64,000 nucleotides of DNA from Marinobacter salarius (GTDB taxonomy: Bacteria; Pseudomonadota; Gammaproteobacteria; Pseudomonadales; Oleiphilaceae), in the NCBI RefSeq assembly GCF_032922745.1, contig NZ_CP136693.1:4092001-4156000 (forward strand), in the 5' to 3' direction. Under the pieces are notes generated by a model that saw only the letters and a program-made list of their open reading frames with translations, was not told the origin of the DNA and did not search any database. Shown here piece after piece: positions 53,339 to 62,038 of the stretch (positions within the stretch are counted from its first letter, which is position 1; each line of letters begins with the position of its first letter). A program made the position numbers and the translations under genes.

Positions 53339-54402
53339 TACAGGTCACTCGCCTCGATCAGTCGCTGACAGCGTTTTTCCAGGTAGTTCGCGGCATGCCC
53401 AAAGGCGGCGAATCGCTTGTCTTTGGTCTGGCCGTGGTAAAAACGGTAATAGATCTGCTGGACAATCACCGCCAGCCGGAACAGACCATAGATCTCGTAG
53501 AAATCGAAGTTGTCGATCTTGCGGCCGGATTTCTCCGCGTAGTAAGCGACCACTTCCTTGCGGGTCAGCATGCCCGGCTGGTGGGTCGGCTGTCGACGCA
53601 ACATCTGGAACGGGCCTTCGTCATCGGCCTCAATCCAATAGGCCAGGCTGTTGCCCAGATCCATCAGCGGGTCGCCGATGGTCGCCATTTCCCAATCAAG
53701 AACACCAATCACCTCGAACGGGTTGTCCTGATTGAGCACCACATTGTCGAAGCGGTAGTCGTTGTGAATGACCACCTGGGCAACGTCGTCCGGCATCTTG
53801 TCGTTCAGCCAGCCCATCACCGTTTCAAAGTCACCCACGTCATCCGTCTTCGCCTTGCGGAAGCGGTCACTCCAGCCACCGATCTGGCGCTGCACATAAC
53901 CGGCACCCTTGCCCAGCTTGTCCAGGCCGGTAGCCTTGGCATCGACATTGTGCAGGTCCACCAGCTTGTCGATGACGTTCAGGCACAGCTTGCGGGTATC
54001 CACCTCGCTGAGTTCAAAGTCTTTGGGGAAATCCTGGCGCAGGATGATACCTTTCAGGCGCTCCATGACGTAAAAATCGCAGCCCAGAATGTCGTGGTCG
54101 TCGCAGATGGCGACGATGTTCGGAACATACGGGAATTCGGGCTTGAGAGCCCGCATCACCTTGGCTTCCCTCAGCATGTCGTGGGCAGACTTGGCAATAT
54201 GGCCAAACGGCGGGCGTCTCAACACGTAGGAACGATCGCCATAGTCCACCTGGTACGTCAGATTGGATGCACCACCGGGGTACTGTCTGATCTGCGGCTG
54301 GCCTTCCAGGTCCGGGATGGCCTGCTTCATGAAGCGGTCAACGGCCGCAACATCCAGCTCTTCACCTTCGCGGATATCAACAGCCTGGTCGATCTGGGTC
54401 AT
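53338..54402 (-). CDS. ACAD10/11-type phosphotransferase (acyl-CoA kinase-like)
   Basis: A 354-residue kinase of the aminoglycoside phosphotransferase fold, very like the N-terminal kinase of ACAD10/11. Glycine loop GGASNLTY at 43-50, catalytic HNDYRFDN at 213-220 (Asp215, Asn220) and metal-site DWE at 236-238 followed by MATIGDPLMDLG. LvaA and ACAD10/11 phosphorylate the 4-hydroxyl of 4-hydroxyacyl-CoA. Neighbours include an acyl-CoA dehydrogenase gene, as in Lva and ACAD systems. Substrate inferred. Confidence 0.88.
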   Translation of the reverse strand: MTQIDQAVDIREGEELDVAAVDRFMKQAIPDLEGQPQIRQYPGGASNLTYQVDYGDRSYVLRRPPFGHIAKSAHDMLREAKVMRALKPEFPYVPNIVAICDDHDILGCDFYVMERLKGIILRQDFPKDFELSEVDTRKLCLNVIDKLVDLHNVDAKATGLDKLGKGAGYVQRQIGGWSDRFRKAKTDDVGDFETVMGWLNDKMPDDVAQVVIHNDYRFDNVVLNQDNPFEVIGVLDWEMATIGDPLMDLGNSLAYWIEADDEGPFQMLRRQPTHQPGMLTRKEVVAYYAEKSGRKIDNFDFYEIYGLFRLAVIVQQIYYRFYHGQTKDKRFAAFGHAANYLEKRCQRLIEASDL

Positions 54403-54449
54403 TCGGCTCTCCTCTGTTTAAACGATGGCGGTCAATATCGCCAGTCAGC

Positions 54450-54549
54450 AAGGCGGCAGGTCTCTTCAGAACACGCTGTAAATACGTCCCTGTACGCTCG
54501 TCCTCCGCCATCCATGGCTCCGGACGGTTCTGAAGAGACCTGCCGCCTT
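54450..54549. repeat. Long hairpin repeat, copy 1
   Basis: Arms 54450-54472 and 54527-54549 are a perfect 23-bp inverted repeat around a 54-base loop. The loop contains a core shared with copies 2 and 3 (CTCCGCCATCCATGGCT) and, with copy 2 only, a further TACGTCCCTGTACGCTC. It lies between the kinase start and the end of the SDR gene. Not a typical terminator: no T-run and too long a loop. Confidence 0.85.
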
Positions 54550-54576
54550 ACTTCCTTATCTCGCAGTAGACTGATA

Positions 54577-55392
54577 CTAGGCCTTGCCACCCATTTTCTT
54601 CATCCAACGTTTGCTTTCCTGATGCATCAACCAGTCGAACGCCTTGGGCGCGTGGCGCTTTAGAACCCACATACGGCGCTCTTTGGCGTGGGGCAGCACC
54701 CAGAAATCCTTCTTCTCCACCGAGCGGACAATATCCTCGGCCACGTTTTCGGCGGTGATGGTGGAGCGCTTCATCAGTTTATTGACGTTCTGCTGAATGC
54801 CAGGAATATCAGACCGCATGCTGCTCGTCAGATTGGTCTGAAAAAACGCCGGGCATACGCAACTGACATGAATACCGGAGTCTCTCAGCTCCTGGCTCAG
54901 GGTTTCGGAAAGCGCGATGACACCGGCCTTGGAGACATTGTAGCTGTTCATCAACGGCGCGAGCATCAGCCCGGCCATGGAGGCGATGTTCACGAACGCA
55001 CCGGAGCCCTGTTTCTTGAACTGCGGGGTAAAGGCCTTGCAGCCACGAACGACCCCCAGCACGTTGATGTCCATGATCCATTCCCAGTCGGCCATGGTGG
55101 TGTCTTCGATGGAGCCCGCGGAGGCGACACCGGCGTTATTCACCACAATATCCACCCCGCCCCACTTTCCAGTGAGTTCTTCGCAGATCTTCTCCAGGTC
55201 GGTCAGCCGGCGTACATCGCACTCAACAAAGTAACCTTCGCCACCGGCGTTATTGATTTCCTGCTCAACGGCAATGCCCTGCTCGGGATTAATATCGCCG
55301 ATACAGACTTTCGCGCCCTTTTTCGCATACCTTAACGCAATCGCCCGGCCCAGGCCGCTGGCCCCGCCGGTAATAAATACTCGCTGTGTCAT
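54577..55392 (-). CDS. SDR-family oxidoreductase
   Basis: A 271-residue short-chain dehydrogenase with TGGASGLGRAIA cofactor loop, NNAG, catalytic Ser in NIASMAG and YNVSKAG (Tyr and Lys). The long hydrophobic-basic C-terminal tail (residues about 230-271) is like lipid-active SDRs. Lies between two hairpin repeat regions; the acyl-CoA dehydrogenase gene is upstream and the kinase gene downstream on the same strand. Confidence 0.9.
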   Translation of the reverse strand: MTQRVFITGGASGLGRAIALRYAKKGAKVCIGDINPEQGIAVEQEINNAGGEGYFVECDVRRLTDLEKICEELTGKWGGVDIVVNNAGVASAGSIEDTTMADWEWIMDINVLGVVRGCKAFTPQFKKQGSGAFVNIASMAGLMLAPLMNSYNVSKAGVIALSETLSQELRDSGIHVSCVCPAFFQTNLTSSMRSDIPGIQQNVNKLMKRSTITAENVAEDIVRSVEKKDFWVLPHAKERRMWVLKRHAPKAFDWLMHQESKRWMKKMGGKA

Positions 55393-55444
55393 CGTTGTCT
55401 TCCGCTGGTTTCTCGTGTTTTAAATATGGGTGCAAGAGCCGTCC

Positions 55445-55539
55445 ATGGGGAGGCCCTTCTGAAACACGCTGTGAATACGTCCCTGTACGCTCCGCTCCGC
55501 CATCCATGGCTCCGCAGGGTTTCAGAAGGGCCTCCCCAT
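55445..55539. repeat. Long hairpin repeat, copy 2
   Basis: Arms 55445-55465 and 55519-55539 form a perfect 21-bp inverted repeat around a 53-base loop nearly the same as in copy 1. Stem sequence differs from copy 1 but is still perfectly complementary, the sign of compensatory change. Located upstream of the SDR gene (start at 55392). Confidence 0.85.
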
Positions 55540-55635
55540 CGCCGGCTCCCGGGCATATGAGTTAACCGATCCTCTCTCCACAAAAATGGTCACGTTACTC
55601 TCCCTTGGCCCGACATGCCGACTCCCCGGTTAGTA

Positions 55636-55748
55636 GGGGACGGAGGGAGGCTGTTTCAGAAACTGTACGAAGCCATGGATGGCGGAGTCCAAGCGTCACA
55701 TGGATGTACCGAAGGAGCGCGTTTCTGAAACAGCCTCCCTTCGTCCCC
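55636..55748. repeat. Long hairpin repeat, copy 3 (opposite orientation)
   Basis: Arms 55636-55663 and 55721-55748 pair over 28 bp with one G-T mismatch around a 57-base loop. The loop is the reverse complement of the type in copies 1-2, more diverged, but keeps the core GCCATCCATGGC. Lies 14 bp after the acyl-CoA dehydrogenase gene. With copy 2 it fills the 369-bp gene-free stretch 55393-55761, where nothing else is seen. Confidence 0.8.
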
Positions 55749-55761
55749 AGGCACCCAAGCT

Positions 55762-56973
55762 TCAGTTCCGGTATTTAGCCAGCTCCAGACGAGCCACCAT
55801 CGCCCGGTGAACCTCATCCGGGCCATCAGCCAGGCGCAAAACCCGAGCATAGGCGAACAGCTGAGTCAGCGGGAAATCGTCGTCGCTGACACCGGCACCA
55901 CCGTGAATCTGAATCGTATCGTCCACAATCTGCTGAAGCATCTTCGGAATCACCGCCTTAATCATGGAGACTTCCTGCAAGGCTCCAGAGATGCCCTTGG
56001 TATCCAGTGCCCAGGCGCACTTCAGTGTCAGCAGGCGCGCCTGCTCAATCGCCATACGGGCATTGGCAATGACATCCGGATTACCGCCCAGTTTAGCGAT
56101 TGGCCGACCAAACGCCTCACGACTGGTCGCCCTTTTGATCATCAGTTCCAGAGTACGCTCCGCCGCACCGATGGCACGCATACAGTGGTGAACACGCCCC
56201 GGCCCAAGACGGCCCTGGGCAATCTCGAAGCCACGGCCGGGGCCCGCAATAAATGCAGTCTTGGGCAGGCGCACGTTGTCAAAGGACACGACACCATGAC
56301 CGTAGGGCTCGTCGTAGGCGCCGAACACCGGCAGCATTCGCTCAACTTTGACCCCTGGGGTATCCAGCGGCACCAACACCATGGAATGACGGCGGTGCTT
56401 GTGGGCATCCGGATCGGTCAGGCCCATGAAGATGGCAACCTTGCAATCCGGGTGGCCAACGCCGGTGCTCCACCATTTGCGACCGTTGAGAACAACTTCG
56501 TCGCCATCCACAGTGGCCGTGGCTTCCATGTTGGTGGCGTCTGAAGATGCCACAGCCGGCTCGGTCATGCAGAAAGCGGAGCGTACTTCACCGCTTTGCA
56601 GACGGGGCAGCCATTCGGCTTTCTGTTCTTCGGAGCCGTAGTGGATCAGCACTTCCATGTTGCCGGTGTCCGGCGCATTGCAGTTGAAGATTTCCGGGGC
56701 AATAAAGCTGCGGCCAGTTTCTTCGGCAATCAGGGCATAGTCGGAGTTGAGAAGCCCACACCCGTATTTTTCATCCGGGAAGAACATGTTCCACAGGCCC
56801 TGAGCTTTGGCCTTTGCTTTCATTTCCTTGATGATGGGCAACACGACCCAGCGGTTTTCCTGCGCCATCAGTTCCTTATGGTACTGCTCTTCAATCGGGA
56901 AGATTTCTTCCTCCATGAAAGTTTTGACGCGCTTGAGATAGTCCTGGCCCTTCTCGGAAATACTGAAATCCAT
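55762..56973 (-). CDS. Acyl-CoA dehydrogenase-family protein (ACAD10/11 or LvaC-like)
   Basis: A 403-residue flavoprotein of the acyl-CoA dehydrogenase fold: FCMTEPAVASSDATN (flavin loop), KWWSTGVGHP, and a C-terminal QIHGGAGVSDDDFPLTQLFAYARVLRLADGPDEVH helix pair. In ACAD10/11 and LvaC-type enzymes this domain removes phosphate from a 4-phosphoacyl-CoA. The catalytic residue cannot be assigned from sequence alone. ATG 56973 is favoured by AGAGG spacing (56979 is next). Divergent from a LysR gene. Confidence 0.87.
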   Translation of the reverse strand: MDFSISEKGQDYLKRVKTFMEEEIFPIEEQYHKELMAQENRWVVLPIIKEMKAKAKAQGLWNMFFPDEKYGCGLLNSDYALIAEETGRSFIAPEIFNCNAPDTGNMEVLIHYGSEEQKAEWLPRLQSGEVRSAFCMTEPAVASSDATNMEATATVDGDEVVLNGRKWWSTGVGHPDCKVAIFMGLTDPDAHKHRRHSMVLVPLDTPGVKVERMLPVFGAYDEPYGHGVVSFDNVRLPKTAFIAGPGRGFEIAQGRLGPGRVHHCMRAIGAAERTLELMIKRATSREAFGRPIAKLGGNPDVIANARMAIEQARLLTLKCAWALDTKGISGALQEVSMIKAVIPKMLQQIVDDTIQIHGGAGVSDDDFPLTQLFAYARVLRLADGPDEVHRAMVARLELAKYRN

Positions 56974-57003
56974 TGCCATGTCCTCTTGGTTTGACCGATA
57001 TGG

Positions 57004-57071
57004 AGCCAGTCTAGTTTTCTGTCCACTATTACGCGACTGAATAATTCTTATCATCTATCATAAGACTGGCT
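57004..57071. promoter_or_regulatory. Nested inverted repeats in the divergent LysR/acyl-CoA dehydrogenase promoter
   Basis: Outer 9-bp perfect arms AGCCAGTCT (57004-57012) and AGACTGGCT (57063-57071) enclose most of the promoter; the inner palindrome TCTTAT-N8-ATAAGA (57046-57065) matches a LysR-type site. The pair suggests two bound dimers or a loop controlled by the LysR gene. Confidence 0.5.
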
Positions 57072-57093
57072 TATTCGAGAAGTGGAGATGCTC

Positions 57094-57987
57094 ATGGCAC
57101 TGAATCGACTGGACCTGAACCTGCTGCATGTATTCGACACCATCTACCGGGAGGGCAGTCTGACCCGCGCCGCCCGGGCCCTCCACCTCACCCAGCCGGC
57201 GGTCAGCCACTCCCTGTCACGTCTGCGCGAGCATTTTGATGACCCGTTGTTCAGTCGTCAGGGCAATCAGATGGTGCCCACTCCCCTGGCCCGCCGCTTC
57301 CTGGAATCCATGCGCCCGGGGCTGACCCAGATACAGAGTGCAGTGAACCAGTTCCACGCCTTCGACCCGGCCAGTCAGCGCAAAACCTACTCGCTGGCCT
57401 TGCGGGACATCCTCGAGTCGACGTTCCTGCCCAAACTGATGGGCCGGCTGGAAAGCTACCCCGAGCTGGAGATCATCAGCCAGCGGGTGCCCCGGCGGGA
57501 TATGGAAACCCAGCTAGCAGCGGGCAAACTGGATTTTGCGGTGGATGTGCTGTTGCCCGTCAGCAATCAGACAGGTCATGAACTATTGCGACACGACAGG
57601 CTGGTGGTGCTGGCGAGAAAGGGCCACCCGCTCACCAGCGACGGCCTGACCTTGGACAAGTATCTCGAAGCCAAGCATGTACTGGTTTCGTCCCGCTCGG
57701 AAGGACCTGGCATTGAGGATTTCGAGTTATCGCGGTTTGGGGTGCAACGAGACATACGCCTGAGGTGCCAGCATTACTACGCCGCCTGCCGGGTGGCTGA
57801 GGGAACCGACCTGTTGCTGACCATGCCGGAAAACTACGCGCGGATCATCGCGGAACGGGCTGACATCGATATTCTGACCACTCCGGTAGACCTGCCCGGT
57901 ATCGATGTGCATCTTTACTGGCACAAGGCCTATGAGCGGGAGCCAGCGCTTATCTGGTTCCGAGGCCAGTTGGCCAGCGTCGTGTAA
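57094..57987 (+). CDS. LysR-family regulator of the lipid cluster
   Basis: A 297-residue LysR protein with an N-terminal helix-turn-helix (LTRAARALHLTQPAVSHSLSRLREHFDDPLFSR) and a C-terminal sensor domain. ATG 57094, with GGAG six bases upstream, is preferred over the in-frame GTG 57082 and ATG 57088. Divergent from the acyl-CoA dehydrogenase gene, so it probably controls that operon; likely effector is an acyl intermediate. Confidence 0.9.
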   Translation: MALNRLDLNLLHVFDTIYREGSLTRAARALHLTQPAVSHSLSRLREHFDDPLFSRQGNQMVPTPLARRFLESMRPGLTQIQSAVNQFHAFDPASQRKTYSLALRDILESTFLPKLMGRLESYPELEIISQRVPRRDMETQLAAGKLDFAVDVLLPVSNQTGHELLRHDRLVVLARKGHPLTSDGLTLDKYLEAKHVLVSSRSEGPGIEDFELSRFGVQRDIRLRCQHYYAACRVAEGTDLLLTMPENYARIIAERADIDILTTPVDLPGIDVHLYWHKAYEREPALIWFRGQLASVV

Positions 57988-57997
57988 GTGCCTTCAG

Positions 57998-58354
57998 TCA
58001 GTATGCCCCCACCAGTTTCAGGAAACCAAGAAATCCGGCGGCGGTAATCCCCAGTGACGCTACAACAATGCCGAAGCCCCACCAGATCGCTGCGCCGTCA
58101 GACACTTCAGTGTCATGTCCGCGCAAGGTGCGATAAAACGCCCAGGGGCCAAGAATAAAGGCACCCAACACCGCAAACACCAGCCCCACGCTGACGCCAG
58201 CAAATGTCCAGGTGGCCAGCACCGTGGCGCGATCAGATACCTGCTCCTTGACGCCATGGCGAAGCAGGAACTGTTTGCAGAAGAACCAGATCAGCGCGAA
58301 CAGGATGATGACAAACAACAGTCCGCCAACGACGGTAATCAGGCGATAGAACAA
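57998..58354 (-). CDS. Small membrane protein, unknown family
   Basis: A 118-residue protein with three hydrophobic segments (VVGGLLFVIILFALIWFFC, VLATWTFAGVSVGLVFAVLGAFILG, WWGFGIVVASLGITAAGFLGFL). No domain recognised. Convergent with the LysR gene and divergent from the dehydrogenase gene. Confidence 0.7.
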   Translation of the reverse strand: MFYRLITVVGGLLFVIILFALIWFFCKQFLLRHGVKEQVSDRATVLATWTFAGVSVGLVFAVLGAFILGPWAFYRTLRGHDTEVSDGAAIWWGFGIVVASLGITAAGFLGFLKLVGAY

Positions 58355-58516
58355 GGCAAATCCTCAGTAAAATTAGTCAACCACAGCACTATAACCAGCA
58401 ATCCATAACTGGTAAAACAAACGAGGGGTTAAATGGTGTGGAATCCCCATGGCACATGACTACACTGAATCACACAACTGACTCTACGATCACAGCAACA
58501 GGAAGGAGTATCCGGA

Positions 58517-59683
58517 ATGGCCCAGAAAACCCGAATTGCGGTGACCCCCGGTGATGGCATCGGTCCTGAAGTGGTTGCCGAGGCGGTACACTGCCTGGAG
58601 ACCCTGCGCAAACGACACGATTTGCCGATGGAGTGGACACGCTTTCCCTGGCCATCCCATGCCTGGCACGAAGAGAACGGCGAATCCATGCCGGCTGATG
58701 CTCTGGACCAATTGAAATCCTATGACGCCATTCTCCTTGGCGCTCTGGGCGACCCCGGCCCGGTCGACGACCCGGACCGTTACCTGCTGCCAGACAGTAT
58801 CTCCCTGGCACCCCTGCTGGACATGCGCAAGGGATTTGATCAGTGGGTCTGCGAACGGCCCGCCAGGCTGCTTCCCGGTGCTCGCCAGTATCTGGCGGAT
58901 GAACGCGCCAAGGACATCGACATGCTGGTGATTCGCGAAAACAGCGAAGGCGAGTATGTCAGCCAGGGCGGGCGACTCCGTAAGGGCGCACCGGATGAAG
59001 TGGCCACCCAGATGGAAGTATTCACTCGCCGGGCGACGGACCGGATTATCCGCTATGGCTTCGAGCAGGCCCGCCTGCGGGCCGCCGCGCGCGCCGAAGA
59101 AGGCCGTACCCGACAGTTCCGCACTCTGGACGGTAAAACCTGCGAAAGCCAGGTGTGCATCGTGACCAAACGCAATGCCCTGCGCTATTGGGGCGATATG
59201 TACACCGAAGCCTTCGAGGAAATGGCGAAACAGTATCCGGATGTGGCCACCCACCACGAATTGGTGGATGCTGCTTGCATGAAGTTCGTACAGGCGCCCT
59301 GGGCGTTCGATGTGGTGGTGGCCAGCAACCTGCAGGGTGACATCCTGACCGACCTGGCAGCCGTATTGTCCGGCGGCATGGGTGTGGCCCCCTCCTGCAA
59401 CCTGAACCCCGACGAAAACGGCATGCCCTCGATGTTCGAGCCGACCCATGGCAGCGCACCGGATATTGCCGGCCAGGGCCTGGCCGACCCCACAGCCATG
59501 CTGTTCACCACGGCGCGCATGCTGGAATGGCTGGGTCGAAAAGACTCGGCTGTGGCCACTGCCGGGCGGGAGTTGTTTGATGCGGTGGCCGCCGACCTGG
59601 CGGAAAACGCCGGCAAATCCAGAGGCACACAGGAAATCGGCACCGCCGTGCGCGAGCGCCTGGAAACGCTTACTCGGCCATAA
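58517..59683 (+). CDS. Isocitrate/isopropylmalate dehydrogenase-family enzyme (tartrate/D-malate dehydrogenase-like)
   Basis: A 388-residue NAD-dependent oxidative decarboxylase. Family features: TPGDGIGPEVV, RENSEGEYVSQGGRL (substrate Arg loop as in tartrate and isopropylmalate enzymes), Lys in the VCIVTKRNALR block and NLQGDILTDLAAVLSGGMGVAPSCN. Substrate could be D-malate, tartrate or similar. GGAAGGAG precedes ATG. Confidence 0.87.
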   Translation: MAQKTRIAVTPGDGIGPEVVAEAVHCLETLRKRHDLPMEWTRFPWPSHAWHEENGESMPADALDQLKSYDAILLGALGDPGPVDDPDRYLLPDSISLAPLLDMRKGFDQWVCERPARLLPGARQYLADERAKDIDMLVIRENSEGEYVSQGGRLRKGAPDEVATQMEVFTRRATDRIIRYGFEQARLRAAARAEEGRTRQFRTLDGKTCESQVCIVTKRNALRYWGDMYTEAFEEMAKQYPDVATHHELVDAACMKFVQAPWAFDVVVASNLQGDILTDLAAVLSGGMGVAPSCNLNPDENGMPSMFEPTHGSAPDIAGQGLADPTAMLFTTARMLEWLGRKDSAVATAGRELFDAVAADLAENAGKSRGTQEIGTAVRERLETLTRP

Positions 59684-60239
59684 CGAATTCAAGCCGTCCG
59701 GGCGCGACCCTCACGTCCAGGGGGACCATGCCGAACATGCGCTGGGTGAAGTCCGCTTCATCCAGCCGATACACCGGCATGGTTTCCAGCATCTGGGCAA
59801 CTACCCGCATGACGTTATCCGTAACCGGTTTGAGATCTCCTTTGAAAAACGACGAATCGATACTGCTTTCCAACAGTTGCAGCCGCCGAATGTAGATCGC
59901 TTTCTCCTCGCTGTCGTAGACAGGCGCTCCTTCCACTTTCAGGGCAATATCGACTGGCAGCTTTGCCATCAGCGCATTCAGTGCAACCTGCCCTCTCAGG
60001 TCAATGACCGCGACGTCCCGGCCATCAGGGCCAAGGGTAATGTCCGCATTGCTCAGACTCAGGCTAAGTGGCGACCCGCTCTGCAGCTGCCGGCGATCAA
60101 AGTCACTGACGGTGTCCTGAAAGTGGCGCTCCAACGTCGCTTCGGAAATGGAATAGGGTGACAGGCTGGCACAGCCGCCTAGCACAAACATGGATAACAG
60201 AATAACGGCCGAAAACAGGCGGGTTGATGCGTTGACCAT
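59670..60239 (-). CDS. YceB-like (DUF1439) lipoprotein
   Basis: A 189-residue lipoprotein with LGGCASL lipobox and beta-strand pattern (SISEATLERHFQDTVSDFDRR ... VAPGRLEFVMAE) like E. coli YceB. Function unknown; members bind lipids. ATG 60239 with AAAGGAG is used. Overlaps the end of the preceding converging gene by 14 bp. Confidence 0.82.
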   Translation of the reverse strand: MVNASTRLFSAVILLSMFVLGGCASLSPYSISEATLERHFQDTVSDFDRRQLQSGSPLSLSLSNADITLGPDGRDVAVIDLRGQVALNALMAKLPVDIALKVEGAPVYDSEEKAIYIRRLQLLESSIDSSFFKGDLKPVTDNVMRVVAQMLETMPVYRLDEADFTQRMFGMVPLDVRVAPGRLEFVMAE

Positions 60240-60355
60240 CGAAAGACTCTCCTTTGCAGTTCCTCCTATCCTGAGCCAAGGTGGCTGCCCGGGCAAGCCG
60301 GGCATGTTAACCATCGTTCAGGAACAAATAGACACAGCCGAAGGATGACGGGCAG

Positions 60356-60547
60356 TTATTCGTTCTCGGCCCGGACAGTCACGGAGGGGGTCAGGTTCTC
60401 GTCGAGGACCACGTGGACCAGGATGGGCTGACAGCACACCTGGCAATCCTCCACGTACTCCTGATCTTCCACCGAAGGGTCGACGCTGAGATCCAGCGTC
60501 TCCCAACAGTAGGGGCATTGCACAAGCACTGAGTCCAGAGCCGACAT
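60356..60547 (-). CDS. CPXCG-motif cysteine-rich small protein
   Basis: A 63-residue protein with CPYCWETLDL near the N terminus and CQVCCQPI in the middle, matching the CPXCG small protein family; four cysteines likely bind zinc. Function unknown. It lies 5 bp after the aminotransferase gene on the same strand. Confidence 0.8.
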   Translation of the reverse strand: MSALDSVLVQCPYCWETLDLSVDPSVEDQEYVEDCQVCCQPILVHVVLDENLTPSVTVRAENE

Positions 60548-60552
60548 GACGG

Positions 60553-61779
60553 TCAGAACTGCTGCTTGGCCATCCAGGGGATGATCCGGTCGAAGGCTTC
60601 ATCCAGTTTCTCGCACGTGGTCGAGAAACTGATCCGAACGGCGTTCGTGCACCCTTCCCCGAAGGCATCTCCCGGCACCAGGCAAACACCCGTTTCCTTG
60701 AGCATGCGCAATGCCAGGTCAGAACCGTCCACATGGGGCGGCAAATCCGGGAACGCAAAGAAGGCGCCGCCGGGTTTATACCCTGTCAGATACGGTGTCT
60801 GGTCGACCAACTCCACCACCTTGTCGCGGCGTTCACGGTAGATATCCACCATGTTCTTGACGCATTGCTGGTCTCCGGTGAGTGCCGCGACCCCCGCGAA
60901 CTGGGACGGCGTGTTGGCGACAGAGGTGGTGAACATGTGAAAACGCCGCAGCGACTTGATCGCCGCCTGGCTTGCAATCACCCAACCTACCCGCAACCCG
61001 GCCATGCTATAGGTCTTCGAGAAGCTGCTGATACACATGATGTTGTCCAGGTCCATCGAGCAGTTCAGTACGCTGGCGAAGTCGTCATCGTCAAAGATAA
61101 GGTGATCATAGACCTCGTCGGCGTATACCTGGACTCCCCGGTAAGCGCATTCTTCCAGAATGGTCTCGACAGTACTGCGGGGATATACGGCCCCGGTCGG
61201 GTTATTGGGGTTGTTCAGGATCAGCGCAAACGTGCGCGGCCCCATGGCCCGGATCACTTCGTCCGGGTCCAACTGGTGGTCGTTATCCGCCCGAGTGGGC
61301 ACAAACTTGACCTCACCACCATTCATGCGAATCAGCGGTGCGTAAAGCAGGAACGACGGGTCAGTCACGATGAACTGCCGGCCTGGCGCAGACGTCGCCG
61401 AAATCGCCAGGTACATCGCCTCGGTCGCCCCACTGGTGATCAGGATGTTGTCCCGGGTCAGCTTGCGATCGTAGCGTGCGCCGTAGTAGTCCCGCAGGGC
61501 AACCAATAACTCGGGCAGGCCCGCGTCCATGGTGTACCCCGTCTGCCCGGCATTGAGCGCATCAATATAAGCGTCAATGACATGCTTGGGGGTGGGCAAA
61601 TCCGGCTGACCGATGGAAAGATGAATGACATCCTTCATGGTGGCCGCCATATTCACCATGCGACGAATGCCCGGCACCGGAACCGCCTGCATCGCCGGGT
61701 TCCAACTGGCCTTGTTCTTCCGGTATTTCACTTTACGCGGTTTGGTCTGGCCGGTTTCTCGATTGGCGGCTTCTGCCAT
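60553..61779 (-). CDS. PLP-dependent class I/II aminotransferase
   Basis: A 408-residue enzyme with PLP-Lys in SSFSKTYSMAGLRVGWV, NNPNNPTGAVY, and the cofactor-site YADEVYDHL. Substrate is an amino acid or keto acid not decided here; the aspartate-like subgroup is likely. ATG 61779 with GGAGG is preferred over a longer frame. Confidence 0.9.
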   Translation of the reverse strand: MAEAANRETGQTKPRKVKYRKNKASWNPAMQAVPVPGIRRMVNMAATMKDVIHLSIGQPDLPTPKHVIDAYIDALNAGQTGYTMDAGLPELLVALRDYYGARYDRKLTRDNILITSGATEAMYLAISATSAPGRQFIVTDPSFLLYAPLIRMNGGEVKFVPTRADNDHQLDPDEVIRAMGPRTFALILNNPNNPTGAVYPRSTVETILEECAYRGVQVYADEVYDHLIFDDDDFASVLNCSMDLDNIMCISSFSKTYSMAGLRVGWVIASQAAIKSLRRFHMFTTSVANTPSQFAGVAALTGDQQCVKNMVDIYRERRDKVVELVDQTPYLTGYKPGGAFFAFPDLPPHVDGSDLALRMLKETGVCLVPGDAFGEGCTNAVRISFSTTCEKLDEAFDRIIPWMAKQQF

Positions 61780-61976
61780 AAACACCTCCTGGACGCAGGG
61801 CAAAATAGTAGCTACTCCTGCAGGTTAGTCAGTAAACAGGGGCCATACAAGACATAAAACAGAAAGATTGGGCTACCGGAACGAAACGCCGCAATACCCG
61901 CTATAACAACGGCTACGACCTTTATCTTATATGGGCTCAGGTTGACCAGTTCAGGCTCAGATACCAGACTGTAAAC

Positions 61977-61995
61977 TCGACATCCGGACTGTCGA
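61977..61995. promoter_or_regulatory. Palindrome TCGACA-N7-TGTCGA
   Basis: A 6-bp perfect inverted repeat around 7 bp in the divergent region, 44 bp before the hydroxyacid dehydrogenase start. Candidate operator of an unknown regulator; weak on its own. Confidence 0.35.
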
Positions 61996-62038
61996 TTCCC
62001 GCGGCCGGACGCGGACAAACTGCATTGGTGGAGGACAG

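Noticed and set aside
53134..54663. 509-codon open frame on the plus strand
   Set aside because: Antisense to the phosphotransferase and histidine phosphatase genes, which have clear motifs; no coding features of its own.
54450..55748. CRISPR array or ordinary terminators
   Set aside because: Only three elements with variable spacing, no spacers of equal size and no cas genes; loops are too long and T-runs absent for terminators.
58490..59692. 400-codon open frame on the minus strand
   Set aside because: Antisense to the isopropylmalate-family dehydrogenase; composition is that of a shadow.
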